DNA of 64,000 nucleotides from Musa acuminata AAA Group (taxonomy: Eukaryota > Streptophyta > Magnoliopsida > Zingiberales > Musaceae), in NCBI RefSeq assembly GCF_036884655.1, contig NC_088331.1, positions 11,966,001 to 12,030,000 of the forward strand. Direction: 5' to 3'. The position numbers were made by a program, and so were the translations under genes. Positions 48,901 through 62,641 of this stretch are shown piece after piece. Numbering within the stretch: position 1 is the first letter of the stretch; every line of letters begins with the position of its first letter. The notes below the pieces were generated by a model. The model had not been told where the DNA came from. It ran no database searches and was given only the letters and a program-made list of their open reading frames with translations.

Positions 48901-49396
48901 CTCTCCTTCTTTTTGACATTGACAAAGGGGGAGAAAGTTATTGCTAGCTTGCACACTTAGAACGAAGAATTTGCTAGCTCGATCATTGTAATGAAGAAAT
49001 TTGCTATATCAAAGTGCAATCTTGCACAAAAATTCAAGTGTTGAATTGCCATGATTGAACTTAAGAATCTTGCTATGCTTTTGTGCTTATATGTTATGAT
49101 GAAAATCTAGCTTCATGTTGCAAAAACTTATATATCTTTTAAAATAGCTAGAGCTACTTCTCCTTTTTGTTGATGACATAGGGGGAGAAGTATATTGATG
49201 ACTTCATGCATTGAATTGAATATTTTATATATTTACATGATGGTTTAAATAACATGTGATGAATGTTACTTGGATTTAGGATAATCCAAGTGTTCTATCA
49301 ATGGCATATTGATAGTGGGAGTTTGGTTAAACTCCAGGGAGTTAAGGTTAACTCCGTTAGTCATCAATTAGTTGTCATCATCAAAAAGGGGGAGAT
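45970..49396 (+). mobile_element. AT-rich spacer and polypurine tract of SIRE-like element 2
   Basis: 3.4 kb of AT-rich, non-coding DNA full of ATGATT-type words. TTGCTAGCTTG-type phrases occur repeatedly from 47790 to 48960. Copies of the motif GACAAAGGGGGAGAA sit near 47717 (imperfect), 48384, 48921 and 49174, before the true tract at 49383. The final 200 bp (GTTAAGGTTAACTCCGTTAG, CATCAATTAGTTGTCATCATC) match the same place in elements 1 and 3. Confidence 0.8.
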
Positions 49397-51012
49397 TGTT
49401 GAATCTCGGATTTTGATGATGAAACTAATTGATTGTGTTTAGATATTTAACTGCATTTTGAGTGATGCAGGTCTACTCGATCAGGATTAGACAATTGACG
49501 CAAGAGGAATTGACGTTGCGCCGGAGGAGATCACGTCAGGATATTGGACGACAGAAGGCTTCGGACGTCGGGCATCAGGCCAAGGAGAGCAGAATTGCAC
49601 CAAGGATATCGGGGTTGCAGAGGTCAACCGTCGATTAGGCAACAAGCCGCAAGAGAGGATGATGCGCTGAAGAATCGGACAAAGCGCCAACCAATGACAT
49701 GCCGGGCAATAGAATATCAATTCGCGTTGTAATAATTGTCTAGATCGGAGTAGAGTTTTAGCTTGTGTGTGCAGGATAACTACGATAACGACGAAGACAT
49801 AAAGTGAAACAAAGTGTCAGAGTCAAGCGCGAAGGATTCGTTGCAAGTTCGAGAGTTCGACGGAAGTCCGAAGGTTCATCGGGAATGCTGCCGGAACTAG
49901 CCGAGAATGAGTAGGGAGCTTGCAGAAGGGTTTTTCGGAAGCTCGTCGAAAGGTTCGTTGGAAGTTCGCGGAGCTCATCGAGAAAGGTCGGAGCTTGCTA
50001 AAGAAGCTCATTGGAACTCGCCAAGATCAAATCGTGAAGTCTAAGAGCTTACCGGGAGTCCGCAGAATGTTTTCCAAGAGTTTATCGGAAGACCGCCGAA
50101 AGTTCACTAGAAGCTCGCCGGAATAAGTCTTAACTTACGGACTTTGTAATAGCTTAGGAAATGTCTTTAAATTCGTAGTTAGCACATTAATTAGGGTTAG
50201 GATTATGTGTTAATCCTATAACCCAAGTATGGGCCAATTGGGCCCGAGTTCGGACTGGTTTGGGCCAAGTTTAGACCCTAACTAGTGAGCTGAAATAGTG
50301 TAGGCGGTGGCACCGCCCAGAACCCGAGAACTGAGCTGTGGCACCGCTGGACTAAGCGATGGCACCGCCCAGCACCCGAGAGGTCCAGCGGTGGCACCGC
50401 CGGACTGGGCGGTGCCACCGCCAGTACACTGTCAGTGTCAGACACTAACAGGCAGTGGCACCGCCAGCCTCGGAAACCTAAGAGAATTCAAAATTTGGAG
50501 CCCAAATTTGAATCCTCTTGGGGCCTATAAATACCCCTCAATTCTCAGTTGAGATTACAACTTTTGTGAAAGCAATAGATTGAGATAAAGGTCTTAGAAA
50601 AGTCTTTAACAAGTATTGTCTTAAATTGCTTGAGTGTTCACCTCCGTCTTCCTCTTTAAAAATTGTAAGAGTATGAACCACTTGTAAAAGGTTGTAAGAG
50701 GGGTATTTGTCCTTCCCCTTCAAAGAGATTTGCTAATGGAAGTTGGGAGCCTCATTGAAGAAGACTTCACAAGTGGATGTAGGTCATTTGACCGAACCAC
50801 TTTAAATTAGCGTGTTCATTGAATGTGTGAGTACTTACTTTTCTGCAATCGTTATCTACACAACAGCAAGTTTCTGGTTTCTACTTTACTCAAGTTATAA
50901 TCAAAGCGAAATCTTTTTACATTTTACGGAATCATTTTCGAACTTACAAGTTTTAATCCGCTACATTAATTCACCTCCCCCCCCCCCTCTTAGTGTCGTT
51001 CCGATCCTAACA
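49397..51012 (+). mobile_element. 3' LTR of SIRE-like element 2 (complete, 1616 bp)
   Basis: Intact reference copy of the family LTR in this window: TGTTGAATCTCGG..GATCCTAACA, with TATA box CTATAAATACCCC at 50525 and a palindrome zone at 50300-50475 holding about seven GCGGTG(G/C)CACCGC units. The 5' LTR of the same element holds only about two such units at 44340-44400. Confidence 0.93.
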
Positions 51013-51017
51013 TCTTG

Positions 51018-51112
51018 AAGACTGAATCTGCGTGGTACCACTGCCTAGAATAACGATACCACTGCCTGACATAGTCTCGGAGACTGTGCCATCGATGGTT
51101 CCATCTGTTAGG
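51018..51112 (-). mobile_element. Continuation of the 5' LTR of SIRE-like element 3
   Basis: Resumes the palindrome zone interrupted at 42450 (GTGGTACCACTGCC, ATAACGATACCACTGCC, GGAGACTGTGCCATCGATGG, shared with 37250-37280). It ends at about 51112, where the old copia integrase begins, so the start of this LTR is lost. Confidence 0.75.
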
Positions 51113-52584
51113 CCACAGATTATTAATAAAATAACTATTTTATTTTTCAATATAACCCTTGAAATTTTTAAAATCACAAAAGGATTCAGCTTTTTTTTTT
51201 TCTAAAAGTACACCCATGCCATTATTCTATAATTATCTATAAATAATAAAAAATATTTACCTCTAAGCATAAGCCCATAAATATCTACATGCATTAATTT
51301 TAATCATTCTTTGACTCTCCAATAATAATCTGTTTGAAAAAAAAATCTATGCTATTTTTCAAATACACAAGAATCATAAATAATATTTTTATTCTAAATT
51401 TTAGGTAAATCAACTATCAAATTATTCTGATTTAACCGTTCTCATCCATCATAATTCAGATGATCATATTTTTTGTGTCATAGTATTGATTCATCAATAA
51501 CAATAGTAGTAACTATATGGAAGGAAAAAAATCGAAGAACAATAAAGGAAATAATTTTTTTTGTCATTCTAGTAATTACTATCAATTTTGTAGTTTTCTT
51601 ATCGAAAATCTGATATTTTTCATCATAAAAAATAGCATAATAATCTTTTCTCAATAGTTGCCCTATATTAATAAGGTTTTTCTTGAATTCAAAAACAAAT
51701 ATCATATCATTAATAAACTTTTTACCGAATTTGGTGTTAACGACAAGTGTTCCTTTTTCTTCTATCTGAATTTATCTATCATTTCCCACATGCACTACAG
51801 ACCTGATCAATCCATAAGTGAAACAAACTTGTATCACCTATTATATGGTTATTATATCTACTATCCAAACACCAAGTTCATATAGAACTAGAATATTCAT
51901 CATTAGATGTCATAAAAAAGTATTTTTTTATCTTTTTTCTCACTATTATTTTTTATGATAATTTGATTAATTTTTATTCTAATAATCTTTTTCAAGATGA
52001 TAATATTTTTTGCAATGAGAGAAAAGAATAGCATTTGGATTTTTGTTATTGTATCATCAATCTTTTTCGATATATCTAATTTTTTTACAATAAAAGCATT
52101 GATATTTTATTATCTTCATTAAAGTTCATCTTATTCTCATTTGATCAACCTCATCCCTTGCCTCAAGTGTCACTTGTTTGTACCTCTAAACATACCTTTT
52201 AATATTTTTAGATTTTTGTTGATATTGATGTTGTGAGGAAATATGGACTCATCTATTGCTTATTGTAGTATGTAAAGGGCTTTTGCATCTTATTGCATAT
52301 TCTCATTCATTTGAACTTTTTTATTTTCAATGATATTGAGATCCTACAAATCATACTCAGCAAAGTCATTTTCTAACAAATTTTACTATCCGAAATAAAC
52401 AAGGTTCTTATTTTAATATCTCAAAACTGATAATTTTCACCTTGAGAAAAGTTGATTGAAAATACTTAACAATAATATCTGTCATCTTTTTTTTCTTGAC
52501 TTTGTAGATCTGCTAGTCTCTTTTTCTTTTTAAATTGACGGATATTTGTTGTTCTTACTTTAAACTAGACTTTAATATGGTACT
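51113..52584 (-). pseudogene. Old copia gag, protease region, GAG-pre-integrase and integrase start
   Basis: In decayed frames the minus strand gives: a gag zinc-knuckle region (QCFYCKK near 52100), the GAG-pre-integrase segment (NIGQLLRKDYYAIFYDEKYQIFDK, 51478-51705), and the integrase core start (HVDIYGLM, then YFLLFIDNYRIMAWVYF near 51200-51290). It stops at 51112 shortly before the position of the second integrase Asp. It continues the element whose RT and RNase H lie at 29.2-36.1 kb. Confidence 0.78.
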
Positions 52585-52884
52585 TGTTAACTTTATATAG
52601 AATTTTAGAAAGAAAAGAGAGAAGACATAGGAAGAACTAGTAGTTCAAATATGTAGTACCTTGGATAAGTCTAAAAGCACATATTTATAATAGCCAAAAA
52701 ATAAAATATAAATTTTTAAATAAAAAATCACCTACTTAGCCTAACAACCCAACTCATCCACTCAATAGCCTAACAAACTTCCTCATCCTCATCCATGCAC
52801 CAACACTACTCATCCATTTATATTAATCTAAATTCTTATATTTTGTTGCATATAATTCTAATTATTTCAATTAATTTTATTAAT
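52585..52884 (-). mobile_element. 5' LTR of the old copia element
   Basis: Resembles the LTR at 28911-29217 over its whole length and reads the same way. On the minus strand it ends ..AAGTTAACA beside a badly eroded primer site. TATTTATAATAGCC (52681) is the shared TATA-like stretch. Confidence 0.75.
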
Positions 52885-52999
52885 ATATCCTCTTCCTCTA
52901 CTTTTTCTTCTCCTCCTCCTTCCCCTCCACCACCTCCTTCTTCTCTATAAATACTTCTAAAATTAAAACATAATGCATTTATATCCTTCAAAAATAAAA

Positions 53000-53860
53000 C
53001 AAATATGTTATAATCATATGGGGCATGGATATACAAATTTAAAGTGTTCTATGTAAAGTTCACTGAAAAATCTTCTATTAGAATGGTTTTGTAAACAAAT
53101 TAGAAGATATATCTAAAAAGGATTTTAATAGGATTTTAGAATAACTAATCATTAAGTTTGATATTTTTAGATAAATTATATAAATAAGTGTAATTTTAGT
53201 TCATTATCGAATATAACAGGTTAACATTGACCAAACCATCTCAAACTCTTACAAACCTAATAAAACATGACTATAACAAGTATTGTTTTTTTTTTCTATT
53301 TTATAATAAATCTATGACCTTATTCTATCAAAATTTATATATTTTTAGATATCTTCTATAAGCGAGTATATCTTAATTTAGTTTTTAGTATAATAGGATT
53401 AACTTCAATAAAACCATTTGAAATTCTCATAATTGTACTATAACATCCTTCCAATAAAAATTACATATTTTTTCTATTTTTTATAAATTTAAGATAATTA
53501 ATTATCAAATTTAACATGTTTTTATGATGTTGTATGAATGAATATATTTTAATTTGTTTTTTAGTATAACAGGTTACATTCCACCCAACATAATTAAATT
53601 TGAACAATTCTACTGGAATAGATTCTAACAAAGATTTTAATAAATTTTTAAATATTTAATTATTAATTTTAATATATTTTATGATGAATATAATTTAATT
53701 TATTTTTAACCGTAACGAAATCAACTTTAACCAAGTGATCTAAATTTTTTTAAACTCTACTAGAACATAATTATAACAAGAATTCAGCTTATTATTATTT
53801 TATTATGCATTTAAAATCTTATATATCAAAATTGACATATTTTATTTTAAATTATCATAT
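53000..53860. repeat. Diverged tandem repeat of about 175 bp
   Basis: The phrase TATAACAGGTTAACATTGACC and decayed versions recur near 53212, 53388, 53565 and 53712, each preceded by TTTTAGATA..TATAA(G/A)TGA-like and followed by AAACTCTAC/CTATAACA-like sequence. Strongly mutated and AT-rich. No coding signal. Confidence 0.55.
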
Positions 53861-54172
53861 AAAATGTAAGGTTGATGTAAGAGGCTAAACAAGAGGAGAA
53901 AAAAGAAAAGGTGAGAAGAGAGTAGGGAAAAGGAAGAGAGTGAGGAAGTAAATAAAAAGCAAGGAGATAAATGAGGAGAGACAATGGAGGGCATCTGACA
54001 TTCCAAAAAAGAGAAAAAGACTCAATCGGTTTGGGCTAATGAGATTTAAAGGATCCATGAGTAAAATTTTGATGTTTATGAAAAACACCCTATATCAAAA
54101 CAATTATAAGGTAAAAAAAAAATAAAACACTCTATTAGATAAATTACACTTAATTCAAAACCTACTACAAAT
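53861..54172. other. AT-rich intergenic DNA
   Basis: A purine-rich stretch (53890-54020) and AT-rich sequence; I see no gene or element here apart from the target duplication at its end. Confidence 0.5.
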
Positions 54173-54398
54173 CAAGGTTCGTCGTACCGTACCGTACCAG
54201 CGTTTCGACCCGGGCTCGGTACCGGTACGGTATACCACTCGGTACACCCAGGTGTACCGAGCGGTACACTCACGCGTACCGAGCACTGTACACTGCTACA
54301 GTACTCGGTATGGTACGGAAGGATCCGCGTACCGTTGGCCTATCGGACCGGTACATACCGCCCGTACCGGGCGGTACAGTCCGGTATGGCAAACCTTG
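54173..54398. mobile_element. hAT-like MITE, 226 bp, rich in CGGTAC
   Basis: Flanked by the 8-bp duplication CTACAAAT (54165-54172, 54399-54406). Ends are inverted: CAAGGTTCGTCGTACCG at the left, and CAAGGTTTGCCATACCGG on the minus strand at the right. The inside is a dense run of CGGTAC, GGTACC and GTACCG words. The 8-bp duplication fits hAT. Confidence 0.85.
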
Positions 54399-54880
54399 CT
54401 ACAAATTGCCATACCGGCCACACCTCAATGGCAACATCGTCTTCAGTAATTTGGTCAATTAAGGTGTTCCGAATGCAAAGTTCCCAGCGGAAATCTTTTC
54501 ACTTACGCTCTGTCTAAATAAAATGGATAAGTAATCACAACAAAATATCAGACAACATCGAGACAGCTGACAAGAATTAGACCATAAACAATGAAACTGG
54601 ATCTTATGATATAGAAGGCCATTGAAAGGAGAACTGACAGAATATGAATTGATTGGAAGAAACGCCAGACAGCCTAAAACATTGCAAAGCAGAAGATCAA
54701 TAGATGGATGTCTCATTCAAAATTGCAATTACTAAAATATTGTCTTCCAAGCAAGCATGTTAAAAATTGCATAAGCTTTATCTTCAACAATAATGTTCGA
54801 AGAGAAGAATCGCAAACAAAGAGTAGCTGATAAACAAGACTTTATGATGATCCAACAGAAAAGACATTGTCTCTATCCTT

Positions 54881-58034
<3,154 letters not shown>

Positions 58035-58118
58035 CGCGCGTCCGTGTTCTCCTCGATCGGCCCTTCTTCAGGGTTGGCGGCGATCGAGAACAAGAGAGGG
58101 AAAAGAGGGAAGGGCAAA

Positions 58119-58158
58119 CTGAAAACCCTAGAAAGTCGCTTCGGCTCTTTCTTTTATA
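58119..58158 (-). promoter_or_regulatory. eL37 core promoter: TATA box and telo-box-like motif
   Basis: TATAAAAG on the minus strand (58158-58151), about 120 bp upstream of the ATG. AAAACCCTA (58120-58128), a telo-box-like motif typical of plant ribosomal protein genes, lies at the expected start of transcription. Confidence 0.65.
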
Positions 58159-58259
58159 CGCGGGCGTGGAGCAATCCGAGCCCTCAAGCTGACTGACGCG
58201 ATTCGGACTCGGCGAGGAAACACATCCTAGCCGTTGAAGCTTACGTCGATGCATCAAAA

Positions 58260-60900
58260 TGGAGGCGGGCTTCTAAACAAAAATGAAATAAAGGAGAAAA
58301 ATTAGAAAAGGTAAAAATCTCGTTTATGTCTTGCGAAGTAATGTTGATGGAGATCCAATTTTTTAGGATTTTTCCCAATCGTGTTTGATTCCGTTATCGC
58401 AGATACGAAAAAGACAAACTCATGATTTAATTGCACTGTCCAATTCTCGATTCAAACTGAGGTAGGATAAAAAAAAAAAAAAGGCGTACATAAGATCGAT
58501 CCAAATCTCGATCAGATCCGTCATATCAGCGAACAAAATTATCGACATTTACCTGACAGGATTAAGTGTGAACCTTACTATCAACTAGCTAAAATTAGCT
58601 TTTTCATAAAGATTGATATACTAAATTGATCATCATCCGTTTCGTTATTTGAAATCTATCACACTTTGAGAATTGGAGTTTGCAAAATAATTTTTGAGAT
58701 GCATATGTTCTCGAGCTAATTTTTCGAAATTGATTTCTGATAACTTGAGATCACCAATAAGACTATTGTGGAACATGTACTTATGTCGAAGTTAATAATC
58801 TTTAAAAAAAATATCCTGAATTCAAAAACATAGCTAAATTAGTTTTTCATAATTAAGTCAGTTGGACACTAAATTGATCATCAGTTTGATCCAATCAGCT
58901 TGCATGAAATCTGTCATGCTCTTGGAATTGAGTTTCTAAAATGAATTTCGAAATCTATCATGCTTTTTATGATTCAAGCATCACTTATAATACATGTTCA
59001 GTGTGATGCTCATGTCAGAGATTAAAAAAAAAAAACTTTGCAAAGTGTTTCAAATTCAAAATCACATATAAGAACTGATTAACTAAGAGAATATTTTCTG
59101 TATCGAGAATATGATCAGTAAAATTGATTGGTCAAATATCTCAAGTCCTCATTGATCGAAAATAAATATTGATCCCAACATGAGTATCAAAATCTCATCT
59201 ATTGGAATTATTATTTTTTACACCGTCATTCTTTTCCCTTTTTTATTCAGTTTTGGTACAATGGAGAACATCTCTGTCAGTCATACTACTCCTAAATTAG
59301 ATCACGAAATATCCGGTGCTTGGCATATCGCCCATGCTCCCATCCACCATCCTAAACTTTTCACCATGCATGCATGGCCCTCGGCCCTTCGCACTACATG
59401 GTAAAACCACAAAGAAGCCGATGAAGGCCAAGTAATTACTTAATTCCCCCAGGGATCTCGTGTCTTTTCGGAGCAACAGGAATATGTCTGGAATTCAATT
59501 CCTAAGGAGAGGCCTGACAATATGCTTGGGTGGCTGCTGGTTAATGATTGTGAGCTTGGCATGGCCTAATTGGTGAAGGAACCCAGCATTTACAAGGGAA
59601 CAACCATGTCCCAGAGCTCAGCAGCAAACCATGCAAGTGGAGGTGCTGCAAGCACATGCCCATGGATGTTTGTGTTGTGAGAAGGAAGGGCATGAGATTC
59701 CAGTGGAGTACTAAAGGGGTGGCAGCAACCACCGAAGAAGATATCTGTGTTGATCCTCTCATTTGCTTTCTCTTCTCTTTTCTTCTCTCATCTGCTTTGG
59801 AGGGCCGGTCACCCCTCCTAGCCAACAGGGAATTAGTCTTAATGGGATATGGATTCTCAGGTCACTCACTGGCTGTGGCCTTAAAGAAAGCTTTGAGACA
59901 GTGGAATGGCCTTTCAACGGACTGATGGGAATTAGTTCCATATATACTGGTGTGAGAACAGCCTCAGCTGTGAGAGACTGAGAGCTGCACATATCTGCTG
60001 CTTTGGAGGACTATTTGGCTCTGAGACAAGCAAAAGCACACTAGATTTTATTCTGAACACTTGTGTTTCTTGTGGTGTTCTGCTCAAGCTTTGCTGCAGA
60101 CAAACTCAAACAGCCTCATGGCTTTTCCAGCATCTGAAGTTGTAGTGCTTGGGTTTGTGCTTACTGTGGCCTTCTCACTTGGTGCTGAGTAACAACTTGA
60201 ACAGCTCCGTCGTGTAAAGCTGCAATTCTTGCTTTGCATTACTGTATTATTTCCTGGCTACTTAATTCAATGCTGAGCTTTTCCACTGCAAAATATCTGA
60301 TAAATCTTTGTTGTTTTCTTCAGCAACAAAACCACTTGTTTTCACCTCTGATACCAACACATGGATTGCAACCGATGTTATTCCGAATGCCAAGTCTAAT
60401 ATCATCGACTGCTATGACTGTTCCTCCACAAATCATTATGTCTGTAATACAATTAGAGCAAATTTGTTAAAAGAGATATGAATATTTACCATTTATCTAA
60501 GACTTTTCAGTTTTGACTTCATCTAATATAAAATTATAATTAAATCACGAGACTCTAGGATATAAGAAGGGGGTCAAACATATGCCCCTTTTCTCTCTGG
60601 CAAGCGAAAAGATTGTCTCCTTTATCCAGATTTGAATTGAGATCAGCTATTATTAATGCAACAAGAAGACAAAAATCGACCATAATAGGTGCTCCCAATT
60701 AGTATTCAGTATCAAACATACCATAGAACTAGAAATATGGTTTGACTCGATTAAAATTGCATGTAAATCAATTAATATATAGGATTATATAATAATTATT
60801 CAGTTCATCATCTAGAAACTGTTCATTTGTCGTCAACTAAATAGGTCAAATTTGGTGTTTTTTTTTGGGATGTTGACCTAAATTTTCATTGTTTTGGGTA
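58260..60900. other. Intergenic region between eL37 and the CCT-family gene
   Basis: No convincing gene. 58590-58810 and 58840-59030 are diverged direct copies (AAATTGATCATCA, GAAATCT(A/G)TCA, CTTTTTCAT). 59410-60200 has a balanced composition unlike its AT-rich flanks, but no long open frame, no recognised protein and no known RNA. It could be an untranslated exon or a non-coding transcript, but I cannot support either. Confidence 0.5.
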
Positions 60901-60939
60901 CCATTTGCTGAACCAAAAACAGGAAAAAAAAAGCGGAGA

Positions 60940-61168
60940 TTGACTGTGGGTCACAAGAATGCTGACGCGGCAAACGGAGATTTGCGCTCTCTTGGTCCTC
61001 CGTCAACCTCGGACCCTAATCTTTGACGCCGTCACCTCGGACAGGAGACGGACCGGTAGTTGTCCTCGCTCCCTGTAGCTTCTCTCTCCAGTATTCTTGT
61101 CATCTTTTCTCCTCGTCCCATTTTTAGCTTGTCATTATAATAAGCCAACAACCTTCCTGCTTTCTCTC

Positions 61169-61241
<73 letters not shown>

Positions 61242-61415
61242 CACAATGTCTAACTTCTCTAGCTAGGAAGAACAAGACGATGTTAGGTTCTGCGTAGGAG
61301 CTAAAAAGCTAGAAGAGAGAGGACAAATATATACTTCTTTCAGTGATTTAGGTTTTCTTCTTCACCATTTTATCGTTTCCTTTTGCTCTATAGATCAAGA
61401 GGTGGTGAAAGAGGC
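60940..61415 (+). promoter_or_regulatory. Upstream and 5' UTR region of the CCT-family gene
   Basis: Contains W-box-like TTGAC cores (60948, 61022, and the reverse GTCAAC at 61004), a (CT)n tract (61173-61210) passing into (AT)n (61211-61235) that may serve as TATA, and about 180 bp to the ATG at 61416. Motif calls are short and of limited weight. Confidence 0.45.
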
Positions 61416-62610
61416 ATGTTGCAGGACATGATCGAACCGTCTTCGTTGGAGTTCTTCATCGTAAGCCTTCTGATCTTCTCCTTCCAGTTTTTCTAGTCGT
61501 CAGAATGATCATCTTTTTATCTCTCTAAATTTTTCGTTGACTGTAGTTCAGATGGTATTTCTCTTAGGAAGCTATCATGATTTCATAAAGGAAAACTGCA
61601 TACATCATTAGAAAAGCTGCGTCTTTAATCTTAGCGTTTTCTTGTTGTTGCTGGAAGAAGCTCCTTCAACAATGATGGAGTTTCATCAAATCTCTTCAGA
61701 TCTAACACTTCGCCTCCCACTGCTGCCTTACTCGTGATATTTTGCCTTCAAGAGCGACTTTTTTCACCAAAATGTCAATTTTCTTGTATTTCCAGACCTC
61801 TCAAATTATCTACCTGAGCGCTTCGTGCATAGAACTCATGTCCAAGCATGACCTCCCTCTCCGCTTTGTATGTATCTGAATTTCAAAAACGTTATCTACA
61901 GGAGGATTATTGAAAGGCTTAAATTAGTTGTATGAGAGAAAGAGAGAGAGAGAGATACTGGTGGTCAAGCACATATACTTATCTGCCGGTCTCTTCTAAA
62001 CTTTGCCGTCCTCACATGATGCCCATTAGAATCCAAGTTCCTTGCAGGACGCTAAAGCGCCCCGACCTATATCATTTGGACAAGACCTTAACTATTTTGA
62101 TGTTGGAGAATCTTGCACTTTGGCTTCGTTGCATGTAGTAAGCCAAATGTGTTTTGTCTGACATTTTATCTTCGAAGTCCTTATTACACTCCAAATGCCT
62201 CAGTTCAAATTTCTCGTCTTTACTGCAGCTTTGTATAACAAACGTAGTATCGTGATATCGTAGCACGAAATTTCAAATACACAAACATATACTTATAAAC
62301 CTTCCTATAGAAGTGATTACGTGCATACATGATACATTCACATGCATATGACCACGTGAAACGCAACGTTGGTGGCCGACGGCAGGCCTATCTTCTCTCT
62401 CTGAAGTGGCCACGGCGGCGGCCATGGAGGAGTAAGTGTCGATAGGCGGACTTGTCATCGTTATGTAGTGTGAAGAACACGTTATCATCTCGCCAGGACC
62501 GAACGTTCTCCTCTCTCTCTCCCCTTGGGCACCACCACATAGCCACCGGCAGTGGTCAACTGTCCGTTGACTTCTCCTTTGCCCAAACCAAAATGGACAT
62601 CACACGCGAC

Positions 62611-62641
<31 letters not shown>

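Larger units (their letters stand above)
42451..51012 (+). mobile_element. SIRE-like element 2, gag-only, complete ends with TCTTG target duplication
   Basis: It begins TGTTGAATCTCGG and ends GATCCTAACA. TCTTG flanks both sides (42446-42450 and 51013-51017), and the broken LTR of element 3 continues across it. Inside are: 5' LTR 42451-44760 (invaded and missing its last ~190 bp), a truncated TRIM, gag 45130-45969, AT-rich spacer 45970-49380, polypurine tract AAAAAGGGGGAGAT (49383-49396) and 3' LTR 49397-51012. No pol. Loss of its own PBS means it can no longer move as it stands. Confidence 0.93.

Noticed and set aside
59180..59404. 74-codon open frame with a hydrophobic start (MSIKISSIGIIIFYTVILF)
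   Set aside because: Looks like a signal peptide by composition, but the rest has no family resemblance, no splice partner was found, and AT-rich DNA often gives such runs.
59680..59700. Possible miR528-like phrase (GGAAGGGCATGAG)
   Set aside because: It departs from the mature sequence at several positions and has no matching hairpin arm.
59853..59864. Possible miR398 gene (TTCTCAGGTCAC)
   Set aside because: Only about 12 bases agree, neighbouring bases do not, and no star arm that would pair was found nearby.
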